This document shows positions 1 through 5,483 of a stretch of 6,958 nucleotides of DNA, piece after piece. The notes below the pieces were generated by a model, which worked only from the letters and a program-made list of their open reading frames with translations, was not told the DNA's origin and did not search any database. The stretch is from Alphaproteobacteria bacterium UBA7371 (GTDB taxonomy: Bacteria > Pseudomonadota > Alphaproteobacteria > UBA8317). The stretch covers positions 1 to 6,958 of the forward strand of contig DKOD01000134.1 in the NCBI GenBank assembly GCA_002469865.1, given 5' to 3'. The first letter of the stretch is position 1. Every line of letters begins with the position of its first letter. Both the position numbers and the translations under genes were made by a program.

Positions 1-873
1 AAAGAAACCGGTCACAAGGTAAATATATTGTTTGCCAAAAGTGGGTTGGTTGAGCGTGCGCAGCTTGAAGGATCAAATAGCAATGCAGACCTAATACTTA
101 CCACGGGCGTGCGGCCTTTGGTTCAGGCATCGGAACTTGGTCTTTTTGATGATTTGGGAAGCTTGCCTGACCAAGTGCAGCCCGAGGCATCGTCAATAGA
201 TGGCCAATGGGTTGGGTTATCACTCAGGCCGCGTATTTTTTATGTCAGCAAAAACAGAGCGGATCTTAGCATCAACAATTTTGATGATATATTGCAAGAG
301 CCCTTAAAGGGCCGATTTTGCAGCCGTCCTTTGAAGCATGGTTACAACTTATCTTGGCTTGGTGGCATGATTGAGCGACGTGGTGTGGCAGAAACCAGAG
401 CCTATTTGTTGTCCTTAATGGATCAAATGGCTCGTACCCCCCAAGGAAATGACCGAGCACAGGTTCAAGCGATCCACGAGGGAATTTGTGATGCATCCAT
501 CGGCAATGCTTATTATTACGCAAAAATGCTCGCCAATGACGAACAAAGGGCTTGGGCTGAGTCGGTGAATTTGGTTTTTGCTGTTGGGCGAGATGGGGGG
601 GTGCATGTTGATGTTTCTGGCGCTGGCATTTTGAAATCAGCCCCGAACAAAGAAATTGCTCGTGAATTCATCGCCTATGCATTATCTTCCAAAGCCCAAG
701 CTATTTACGCCGACGTGAATAGCGAGTTTCCTGTGGTTGATGGCGTGGCAAAACCTGTTATTTTTGATGATGTGGGTGCTTGGGTCATTTCAAGTACCCC
801 TTTGGTGAAAATTGCCCAGCGTGCAAAACAAGCAGCGATGCTCGTGGATGAGGTGGGCATAGATGTGAATTAA
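1..873 (+). CDS. Fe(3+) ABC transporter substrate-binding protein, 5'-truncated
   Basis: The reading frame is open from base 1 (KETGHKVN...) to the TAA at 871-873, giving 290 visible residues. The true start and signal peptide lie upstream of the window. The beginning matches the N-terminal lobe of FbpA/FutA/IdiA-type periplasmic ferric-iron-binding proteins: a TGxKV strand, then FAKSGLVER and an ADLILT segment. A run of three tyrosines (NAYYYAKML, visible residues about 169-177) sits where this family carries its iron-coordinating tyrosines. The family captures Fe(3+) in the periplasm and delivers it to an inner-membrane permease and ATPase; neither partner is in view. A TTG at 28 could be read as a start, but homology continues upstream of it. 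A fur-family gene follows 24 nt downstream on the same strand, consistent with co-transcription. The family call is firm; whether the ligand is free or chelated iron cannot be told. Confidence 0.9.
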   Translation, partial: KETGHKVNILFAKSGLVERAQLEGSNSNADLILTTGVRPLVQASELGLFDDLGSLPDQVQPEASSIDGQWVGLSLRPRIFYVSKNRADLSINNFDDILQEPLKGRFCSRPLKHGYNLSWLGGMIERRGVAETRAYLLSLMDQMARTPQGNDRAQVQAIHEGICDASIGNAYYYAKMLANDEQRAWAESVNLVFAVGRDGGVHVDVSGAGILKSAPNKEIAREFIAYALSSKAQAIYADVNSEFPVVDGVAKPVIFDDVGAWVISSTPLVKIAQRAKQAAMLVDEVGIDVN

Positions 874-897
874 TTGGCCCCTGGCCCGAGGTAGATA

Positions 898-1323
898 ATG
901 GATTTGGTTCTGAAATTAGAGGAAATTTGTGCCAAGGGTGACCTCAGAATGACCAACCAAAGGCGGGTGATTGCAGAAGTCCTCATGGAATCTGACGACC
1001 ACCCATCAATCGAGGAAATTCTCGATCGCGCGCAGCTTAAAGACAAAAAAGTTTCATTGCCCACGGTTTATCGCACGGTGAAGTTGTTGGAAGATGCCAA
1101 CATGTTGGAAAAGCACCTGCTCAAGGATGGGCGCACCCTTTATGAGGATAAGGTTGGTGAACATCATGATCATCTGATCGACGTGACCACCGGGGATGTG
1201 GTGGAGTTTGTGTCAGAGGAAATCGAGGCTTTGCAAAAGCTTATTGCCGACAAATTGGGCTATCAATTGGTCGACCACCGCCTTGAATTATACGGCATTC
1301 CAAAAAAGAAGGCGGTGGACTAA
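898..1323 (+). CDS. fur: Fur-family transcriptional regulator (alphaproteobacterial Fur/Mur type)
   Basis: This is a 141-residue cytoplasmic metal-responsive repressor. The N-terminal winged-helix domain (about residues 1-82) has MTNQRRVIAEVL and the recognition-helix region SLPTVYRTVKLLEDANMLEKH. The C-terminal dimerisation and metal domain has EHHDHLIDVTTGDVVEF (88-104) and DHRLELYG (126-133), with candidate metal ligands H35, H89, H90, H92 and H127. The only cysteine is C11, so the CxxC zinc site of E. coli Fur is absent. That is typical of alphaproteobacterial Fur/Mur proteins, which can respond to Mn(2+) or Fe(2+). The long HxH-rich haem region of Irr is not seen. The ATG is supported by GAGG at 888-891. 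The gene lies directly behind an iron-binding-protein gene, so iron-linked regulation is likely, but choosing between Fur and Mur from sequence is not possible. It converges with the minus-strand gene across 13 nt. Confidence 0.92.
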   Translation: MDLVLKLEEICAKGDLRMTNQRRVIAEVLMESDDHPSIEEILDRAQLKDKKVSLPTVYRTVKLLEDANMLEKHLLKDGRTLYEDKVGEHHDHLIDVTTGDVVEFVSEEIEALQKLIADKLGYQLVDHRLELYGIPKKKAVD

Positions 1324-1336
1324 ATATTTGCGCCGT

Positions 1337-1921
1337 TTAACGCGCCAATTTCTCCATCACAAAATCTAATCGGTCCTGACCCCAAAAAACCTCTCCATCG
1401 AGAACATAGCTGGGCACACCAAACACACCATCTTTGATGGCCTTGTTGCCATGGGCTTCAATGGTAGCTTGAGCCTTTTCAATTTGTGCTTCATCCGCAA
1501 CCATTGCGGTTGGTGTGATGGTGTTTAAAATATTGCCAACAATCGCTGGGTCGGCGATGTTAGCCTCTTCGCACCAGAGAGCAAAACCAATACGTTCCGC
1601 TGCTCGCAATTGCATATCTTCGGGCAGAAGTAAGATGCTTGCATGGGCCAAAAGATCTGGGGATGGAAAGTAAGCTGGCTTCATCGTGAGGGGCAATTCC
1701 AAACGATCCGCCCATCTTTTAAGCTCAACAAAACGATATTCCTGTCGCGATGGATGACGTTGGGGGAGGGGGGTGCCCCCGGTCGCCTGGAATATTTGGG
1801 GGATGCTGACGGGACGAAGTTCCACGGAAAAGGAAAATTGCTCCTGTAAGCGCAAAAGCCGATGATGGCCCATGAAACTCCAGGGCGAATTGATGTTAAA
1901 ATATTCAACAATATTGTTCAT
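1337..1921 (-). CDS. 2-hydroxychromene-2-carboxylate isomerase / DsbA-like (GST-kappa type) protein
   Basis: This 194-residue protein has no signal peptide and is presumably cytoplasmic. Visible family marks are an N-terminal thioredoxin-fold strand followed by NSPWSFMG (11-18), with S15 at the position of the catalytic serine of kappa-class GST/HCCA isomerases instead of a CxxC. Further on are a central helical insert (about 66-158) and the C-terminal signature GVFGVPSYVLDGEVFWGQDRLDFV (165-188), which contains the cis-proline P170. Characterised members isomerise 2-hydroxychromene-2-carboxylate in naphthalene breakdown using glutathione, but many homologues have unrelated or unknown roles. 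No aromatic-degradation gene is nearby. The start codon overlaps the stop of the upstream soxS-like gene (ATGA at 1921-1918) and has no clear Shine-Dalgarno, so translation is probably coupled. This context suggests a thiol- or glutathione-linked role beside sulfur oxidation; that is inference. The fold and family are secure, the substrate is unknown. Confidence 0.85.
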   Translation of the reverse strand: MNNIVEYFNINSPWSFMGHHRLLRLQEQFSFSVELRPVSIPQIFQATGGTPLPQRHPSRQEYRFVELKRWADRLELPLTMKPAYFPSPDLLAHASILLLPEDMQLRAAERIGFALWCEEANIADPAIVGNILNTITPTAMVADEAQIEKAQATIEAHGNKAIKDGVFGVPSYVLDGEVFWGQDRLDFVMEKLAR

Positions 1922-2319
1922 GGGTGGTACTTTCGGGTTGCTGCTTCGGAGGGGTCATTAATAAGGCCTGCGCGCCACATCATGACACGCAGCATGGGGT
2001 AAAAAAATTGATCACCAGGATAGCCCAGCAAACGGTCCACCTCTTTCCCATCAATCATAAGGATGAAAGTTGGCGTGTAATGGAGTGGTTTGTCTTCATT
2101 AAGCCCAGATGGACGTGGCCCAGCGATATTAACCATTCGCAGTGGCGCAATTCTGCCCTCACTGCTTTTGGGGTAACCAACCCCAATTTCTTCTATCCAT
2201 AACAGGCAATAAGAACAACCATCCTCCTCAACCATGATAAGTTCGGATTTTACGTCATTAGCTTGTGCAAAATGTGTGGGTAAGTGCATAATCACCAAAG
2301 TCAGGCAGATATTGGTCAT
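1918..2319 (-). CDS. soxS: SoxS-type periplasmic thioredoxin
   Basis: From the start chosen here the protein has 133 residues. A hydrophobic export segment ends at FAQA/ND (about residue 20). It is followed by a thioredoxin-like domain with the redox motif GCSYC (C35, C38) and a cis-proline loop YTPTFIL (P83). Further marks are the GKEVDRLLGYPG segment and the C-terminal helix FFYPMLRVMMWRAGL. These features and its position beside soxV match SoxS, which in Paracoccus pantotrophus keeps the SoxY cysteine reduced and active in the periplasm, fed with electrons via SoxV. The start is uncertain. The ATG at 2319 has a poor Shine-Dalgarno and gives a signal peptide without positive charge. An upstream in-frame ATG at 2391 has GGAG six bases ahead and adds an arginine-containing leader, but overlaps the divergent soxV by 52 nt. 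Its stop overlaps the next gene by four bases. No soxR is seen next to it. Confidence 0.8.
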   Translation of the reverse strand: MTNICLTLVIMHLPTHFAQANDVKSELIMVEEDGCSYCLLWIEEIGVGYPKSSEGRIAPLRMVNIAGPRPSGLNEDKPLHYTPTFILMIDGKEVDRLLGYPGDQFFYPMLRVMMWRAGLINDPSEAATRKYHP

Positions 2320-2327
2320 TAGTGAAC

Positions 2328-2332
2328 GGAGG
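2328..2332 (+). promoter_or_regulatory. Ribosome binding site deciding the soxV start
   Basis: GGAGG lies seven bases before the ATG at 2340. The frame is open back to a GTG at 2322, but that start would place the GGAGG inside the coding region, and the added residues (MNGGSS) look unlike a membrane protein leader. The ATG at 2340 is therefore preferred. Confidence 0.8.
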
Positions 2333-2339
2333 AAGTTCC

Positions 2340-3077
2340 ATGGGTTTTGACGTGGGTTATGGCACCGCATTTGTTGCTGGCATTTTGTCATTCCTATCTC
2401 CATGCGTGCTGCCATTGGTTCCGCCTTATCTCACGTTTTTGGCAGGTGTGTCACTTGAAGAACTTACCCAGGGCAATGGTGAGCGTCGCCGCTCTGGCAA
2501 GGTGATGTTGGCTGCCATAGCATTTGTGCTGGGCTTTGCGACGGTATTTACTTTGCTAGGTGCCGGGGCCTCTGCGATCGGGCAAACCTTACAAAAACAT
2601 TTTGATACATTAGCCATTATTGGTGGCATCATCATCATGGTGTTTGGCCTGCATTTTTTAGGTGTTTTTCGTGTCGGGCTTTTTTATCGTGAGGCTAGGG
2701 TGCATGTCGAACGTAAGCCACCCGGTTTCTTTGGGGCTTATCTGATTGGCTTGGCCTTTGCATTTGGTTGGACGCCATGTGTCGGACCTGTTTTGGCTTC
2801 CATTTTGTTTATTGCTGCAGGCGAGGAAACGGTCATCGAGGGGATGGCGTTGCTCCTGTCTTATGCCCTGGGCATTGGCATTCCCTTTCTGATTGCTGCG
2901 GCATTCGCACACCCCTTTATGGGGTTCATGGCCAGATTTCGAAGGCATCTTGGTGTGGTGGAAAAGGTTATGGGCGCATTGTTGGTGGTTGCTGGCATTA
3001 TGCTCATGACCGGTACCATGGCCGAGGTATCTTATTTGCTGCTCGAATATTTTCCATCTTTGGGAACCATTGGTTGA
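2340..3077 (+). CDS. soxV: SoxV, CcdA-family transmembrane thiol-disulfide reductant conduit
   Basis: This is a 245-residue polytopic inner-membrane protein of the CcdA/DsbD-gamma family. Hydrophobic segments lie at about residues 7-37, 55-80, 90-112, 131-160, 165-195 and 207-228. The two conserved redox cysteines sit in the family motifs FLSPCVLPLVPPYL (C22) and FGWTPCVGPVL (C147). CcdA proteins take electrons from cytoplasmic thioredoxin and pass them to periplasmic thioredoxins. SoxV does this for the Sox system and cannot simply be equated with the cytochrome-maturation CcdA. The name rests on its position between a SoxS-type thioredoxin and soxXYZAB. It is transcribed divergently from soxS across only 20 nt. 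In P. pantotrophus soxV is followed by soxW; here a 168-nt non-coding spacer and then soxX follow. The family is certain. The sox role is strongly implied, though supply of electrons to cytochrome c maturation as well is possible. Confidence 0.92.
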   Translation: MGFDVGYGTAFVAGILSFLSPCVLPLVPPYLTFLAGVSLEELTQGNGERRRSGKVMLAAIAFVLGFATVFTLLGAGASAIGQTLQKHFDTLAIIGGIIIMVFGLHFLGVFRVGLFYREARVHVERKPPGFFGAYLIGLAFAFGWTPCVGPVLASILFIAAGEETVIEGMALLLSYALGIGIPFLIAAAFAHPFMGFMARFRRHLGVVEKVMGALLVVAGIMLMTGTMAEVSYLLLEYFPSLGTIG

Positions 3078-3082
3078 TCGCG

Positions 3083-3118
3083 CATGCGACTTTTGGGGCA
3101 TTGCAAATAGGTCGCATG
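3083..3118. repeat. Perfect 8-bp inverted repeat behind soxV
   Basis: CATGCGAC at 3083-3090 pairs exactly with GTCGCATG at 3111-3118. Inside it, TTTG at 3092-3095 can pair with CAAA at 3104-3107, leaving an eight-base loop. It starts five bases after the soxV stop. No T-run follows, so it is not a standard intrinsic terminator. It could be an mRNA 3'-end stabilising hairpin or a DNA operator in the soxV-soxX spacer. P. pantotrophus SoxR is reported to act at the equivalent soxW-soxX spacer, but no consensus match is claimed here. Confidence 0.5.
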
Positions 3119-3137
3119 GACATCGACGTCTGATGGG

Positions 3138-3165
3138 TTGATCTTTTCTACAGCATAAGTATGGT
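3138..3165 (+). promoter_or_regulatory. Weak candidate sigma-70-like promoter for soxX
   Basis: TTGATC (3138-3143) and TATGGT (3160-3165) are separated by 16 bases, each matching four of six consensus positions. The elements lie in an AT-rich spacer about 80 bases before soxX, where a promoter for soxXYZA would be expected. An A/T-rich inverted repeat begins just downstream, at about the predicted transcription start. Such matches are common by chance in AT-rich DNA, so this is only a candidate. Confidence 0.25.
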
Positions 3166-3172
3166 TAATTTA

Positions 3173-3189
3173 TTCGTTTAAAAAACGAA
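3173..3189. repeat. 7-bp inverted repeat in the soxV-soxX spacer, possible operator
   Basis: TTCGTTT (3173-3179) and AAACGAA (3183-3189) form a perfect dyad around AAA. It lies 57 bases upstream of the soxX start and immediately downstream of the weak promoter candidate at 3138-3165. The size and symmetry suit a dimeric winged-helix repressor such as the ArsR-family SoxR, but no regulator is assigned. A short hairpin in the 5' untranslated RNA is the alternative. Confidence 0.35.
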
Positions 3190-3245
3190 AACCTAATTCA
3201 TTTATGTTGGTTTTGAAAAAAAGAAATGGCAGAGGGAGCTAAAAT

Positions 3246-3692
3246 ATGCGTTTTGCGGCTTTGGTGCTTTCTGGGGTGTTCATGGCGTCGGTGGCATCTG
3301 CAGAGGAAATAAAAAAAGTTGAAATTGTGGATGGTGCTGTTCAGGCATCCTTAACTGGCAAGCCGGGCGATGCTGTTGCTGGTGCAAAAGTATTCAAAGG
3401 GCGCAGGGCAGGAAATTGTCTTGCATGCCATGGCAATAAAGACATGTCCGGTGAACAATTCCATGGCGAAACTGGTCCGATAATGGATGGTGTTGCCGAC
3501 AGATATTCAACCGAGCAGCTGCGGGCGATCGTTGTGAATTCTAAAAAAGTTTTTGGCGACCATACCTTGATGCCTGCCTTTTATGAGGTTGATCGTTTAA
3601 GCCGGGTTGCCAAAAAGTTTGAGGGCAAGACTGTCCTTTCCGCCCAGCAGGTAGAAGACGTCGTTGCCTACCTGTTGACCCTTAAAGAATAA
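3246..3692 (+). CDS. soxX: SoxX, monohaem cytochrome c subunit of SoxAX
   Basis: This 148-residue periplasmic protein has a Sec signal peptide with predicted cleavage at ASA/EE (residue 19). One haem-binding motif is present, NCLACH (C58, C61, H62), and the distal ligand is probably the methionine of LMPAFY (M109). GETGPIMDGVADRYS and the C-terminal VEDVVAYLLTL helix are typical of SoxX. SoxAX oxidatively couples thiosulfate to the SoxY cysteine and passes electrons to downstream cytochromes c; SoxX holds the low-potential His/Met haem accepting electrons from SoxA. The ATG is preceded by AGGGAG (3233-3238) at good spacing. It is the first gene of the soxXYZA run, with soxY 28 nt downstream. 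Length and motifs agree with a complete gene. Confidence 0.95.
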   Translation: MRFAALVLSGVFMASVASAEEIKKVEIVDGAVQASLTGKPGDAVAGAKVFKGRRAGNCLACHGNKDMSGEQFHGETGPIMDGVADRYSTEQLRAIVVNSKKVFGDHTLMPAFYEVDRLSRVAKKFEGKTVLSAQQVEDVVAYLLTLKE

Positions 3693-3707
3693 TAAATTTT
3701 AGCAATT

Positions 3708-3713
3708 GAGGAG
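3708..3713 (+). promoter_or_regulatory. Ribosome binding site deciding the soxY start
   Basis: GAGGAG sits seven bases before the ATG at 3721. An in-frame TTG at 3706 would include this site in the coding region and push the twin-arginine motif further from the N-terminus, so the ATG at 3721 is chosen. Confidence 0.85.
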
Positions 3714-3720
3714 ATTGTCC

Positions 3721-4173
3721 ATGACGAACATTTCCCGCCGTGAGGCATTGGCTGCTGGTGTAGGTTTTGCGACCATTACCATGTTGCCGCTTTCCTGGGC
3801 CCATGCTGACAAGGCATTGGTCGACAAAGCCATCGCAGATTTTACCGGTGGTGCATCTGTTTCAGAGGGCAATGTCTCATTGGACATGCCAGAAATCGCT
3901 GAAAATGGTAATACTGTGCCGCTGAATGTAAGCGTCGATAGCCCTATGGCTGATGATAATTACGTTGAAAGCGTCATGATCTTGGCTTCTGGCAACCCCA
4001 CGCCTGGCGTTGCCACTTTTCACTTCACGCCATTAAGTGGCGAGGCAGCTGCGACCACACGTATGCGTCTTGCATCCACCCAGGACGTGATTGCGGTTGC
4101 AAAAACATCCAAGGGTGAATTCTTCCAGGCAGGTACAACCGTTAAGGTCACCATCGGCGGCTGCGGCGGCTGA
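3721..4173 (+). CDS. soxY: SoxY, sulfur-carrying subunit of SoxYZ
   Basis: This is a 150-residue periplasmic carrier protein. It begins with a twin-arginine signal (SRREAL at 5-10, hydrophobic stretch, predicted cleavage at AHA/DK near residue 29), so it is exported folded. The mature part is an immunoglobulin-like beta domain (about 50-143). It ends in the diagnostic flexible arm GGCGG (146-150), whose C148 carries the covalently bound sulfur intermediates (thiosulfonate, sulfonate, persulfide). C148 is the only cysteine in the protein. SoxAX loads this cysteine, SoxB removes sulfate from it, and SoxCD, not in this window, would oxidise the remaining sulfane sulfur. soxZ follows 24 nt downstream. 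Length and C-terminus are canonical and the gene is intact. Confidence 0.96.
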   Translation: MTNISRREALAAGVGFATITMLPLSWAHADKALVDKAIADFTGGASVSEGNVSLDMPEIAENGNTVPLNVSVDSPMADDNYVESVMILASGNPTPGVATFHFTPLSGEAAATTRMRLASTQDVIAVAKTSKGEFFQAGTTVKVTIGGCGG

Positions 4174-4197
4174 TCGAGTTATATTGGAGATAGAAAC

Positions 4198-4524
4198 ATG
4201 GCCAAATCAAAACCACGCGTAAAAGCGCCAAAAAAAGCATCTGCTGGTGACGTCGTCACCATCAAAACCCTGATCAGCCACAAGATGGAAACTGGTCTTC
4301 GCAAAGACAAAGAAGGCAAGATCATCCCACGCAAGATCATTAACAAATTTGAGTGTAGCTTCAACGGTGCTTCAGTGTTCAGCTGCGACATTCTCCCAGC
4401 TGTTTCTGCCAACCCGTATCTGGAGTTCACCATGAAGGCAGTCGAATCAGGCGAATATAACTTCAAGTGGACTGACGATGATGGAAGCATTTACGAAAAA
4501 AAATCCAAGCTTACAGTTGCTTGA
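4198..4524 (+). CDS. soxZ: SoxZ, partner subunit of SoxYZ
   Basis: This 108-residue protein has the usual SoxZ length and a single beta-sandwich domain. Characteristic stretches are an N-terminal AGDVVTIKTLISHKMETGLRKD (16-37), KIIPRKIINKFECSFNG (41-57) and a C-terminal EYNFKWTDDDGSIYEKKSKLTV. There is no signal peptide; in known systems SoxZ reaches the periplasm in complex with the Tat-exported SoxY. Two cysteines (C53, C63) are present. The ATG is preceded by GGAGA (4186-4190) with seven bases between. It directly follows soxY, as expected for an obligate heterodimer. A GC-rich hairpin starts six bases after the stop codon. Confidence 0.96.
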   Translation: MAKSKPRVKAPKKASAGDVVTIKTLISHKMETGLRKDKEGKIIPRKIINKFECSFNGASVFSCDILPAVSANPYLEFTMKAVESGEYNFKWTDDDGSIYEKKSKLTVA

Positions 4525-4529
4525 ATTGC

Positions 4530-4562
4530 TGGGTCGGCCTTTAGGGGCCGACCCAACGTTTT
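4530..4562 (+). terminator. GC-rich hairpin between soxZ and soxA, weak or partial terminator
   Basis: TGGGTCGGCC (4530-4539) and GGCCGACCCA (4546-4555) form a perfect 10-bp stem around a six-base loop. Only a short TTTT (4559-4562) follows, separated from the stem by three bases. The stem is strong but the U-tract is poor, so partial termination or an RNA-stability or processing role is more likely than full termination. It lies between two genes normally co-transcribed. Confidence 0.6.
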
Positions 4563-4586
4563 AAAACAAAAACAACCGGGGGGTTA

Positions 4587-5405
4587 ATGATGAAAATTTT
4601 TGGAAAAGTAGCTGCTATTGTAGCAGGCTCAGCTTTGGTTGCCACTGCAGCATTTGCTGAGGACCGTAAATCTTACCCAGCACCGAAGGACCATCCTCTG
4701 AGCGAGATTATTTCTGGTTATGAATTCCGCACGCCTGAAACCAGGGCATTGCAGGATGATGATTTTGAAAATCCAGCGTATATTCTGTTGGATTTGGGTG
4801 CTGAGCTTTGGTCAACTGCCGATGGTGCGGCTGGAAAGTCTTGCGCTTCATGCCATGGCGATGCTGCTGAGAGCATGAAGGGTATTGGGGCATCCTTCCC
4901 AAAATGGAGCAAAGAGCGCAACAAGGCCATCACGGTAGAACAGCAGATTAACATTTGCCGGGAAGAGCAAATGCAAGCTGACACATGGAAATGGACCAAA
5001 GATCCCAACATGCTCGGCATGACTATTTTTGTGAAAAACCAATCCCGCGGCATGCCCATTGTGTTGGATAATTCGCCAGAAATGGAAACAGTGCGCAAGT
5101 TGGGTGAGGAAGTATATTACACCCGTTATGGTCAGTTGGACATGTCATGTGCGAATTGTCATGAAGATTATTACGGCAATTACATCCGCGCCGATATGCT
5201 TAGCCAAGGACAGATCAATGGCTTTCCAACCTATCGCTTAAAGTGGAACGGTGTTGGCAGCACCCACCGTCGTTTTAAAGGATGCATGAAAAATATTCGT
5301 GCGAATCCTTTCAAGCCCCAGGGTGAAGAGTTTACCGCGCTTGAAGCATACATGATGTACCGCGCGGTTGGACTTCCTATCGAAACGCCATCGGTACGAA
5401 ACTGA
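4587..5405 (+). CDS. soxA: SoxA, dihaem-type cytochrome c subunit of SoxAX
   Basis: This 272-residue periplasmic protein has a Sec signal peptide with predicted cleavage at AFA/ED (residue 24). Two haem motifs are present, SCASCH (C86, C89, H90) and SCANCH (C188, C191, H192), marking it as the dihaem SoxA of Paracoccus and Rhodovulum. Monohaem SoxA proteins have lost the first site. C124 in NICREEQ is the likely axial ligand of haem 1. C233 in RRFKGCMKNIRA corresponds to the conserved cysteine that becomes a persulfide ligand of haem 2 at the active site. SoxAX forms the heterodisulfide-like bond between thiosulfate and SoxY. Start: ATG at 4587 or the adjacent ATG at 4590; the only upstream ribosome-site candidate is a run of Gs (4578-4583), which favours 4590 slightly and is weaker than the sites of soxX, soxY and soxZ. 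Hairpins flank the gene on both sides. Confidence 0.96.
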   Translation: MMKIFGKVAAIVAGSALVATAAFAEDRKSYPAPKDHPLSEIISGYEFRTPETRALQDDDFENPAYILLDLGAELWSTADGAAGKSCASCHGDAAESMKGIGASFPKWSKERNKAITVEQQINICREEQMQADTWKWTKDPNMLGMTIFVKNQSRGMPIVLDNSPEMETVRKLGEEVYYTRYGQLDMSCANCHEDYYGNYIRADMLSQGQINGFPTYRLKWNGVGSTHRRFKGCMKNIRANPFKPQGEEFTALEAYMMYRAVGLPIETPSVRN

Positions 5406-5421
5406 TTTGTGTCAATGTTTG

Positions 5422-5460
5422 GGGTGCGGGCCTAGTCTATGGGTTCCGCACCCTTTTTTT
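5422..5460 (+). terminator. Intrinsic terminator between soxA and soxB
   Basis: GGGTGCGG (5422-5429) pairs with CCGCACCC (5446-5453), and a run of seven Ts (5454-5460) follows directly. CC at 5431-5432 can pair further with GG at 5442-5443. This is a textbook Rho-independent terminator placed 16 nt after the soxA stop. It ends only 23 nt before the soxB ATG, so soxB depends on read-through or on a promoter inside soxA. Confidence 0.85.
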
Positions 5461-5483
5461 ATCAAATTTGGAGTAAGTGAACC

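Noticed and set aside
28..30. TTG as start of the iron-binding protein
   Set aside because: The frame is open to base 1, and the upstream residues KETGHKVNI match the family, so the gene is truncated by the window rather than starting here.
1324..1346. Possible bidirectional terminator between fur and the isomerase gene
   Set aside because: GCGC at 1330-1333 and 1342-1345 can pair around a bulged short stem. The helix is brief and no proper T-run follows on either strand.
2658..3101. Minus-strand open frame of 147 codons opposite soxV
   Set aside because: It lies wholly antisense to a strongly conserved membrane-protein gene. Its translation is rich in H, N, Q and K with no recognisable domain, as expected for a shadow frame.
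2768..3133. Plus-strand open frame of 121 codons overlapping soxV in another frame
   Set aside because: It is a frame-shifted reading of soxV with a biased Cys/His/Arg content. The intact soxV frame, with both cysteine motifs, accounts for the region.
4179..4490. Minus-strand open frame of 103 codons opposite soxZ
   Set aside because: It is fully within the antisense of soxZ and shows no recognisable domain or operon context.
4718..5098. Minus-strand open frame of 126 codons opposite soxA
   Set aside because: It is antisense to the haem-motif region of soxA, has no family features, and is best explained by soxA codon usage.
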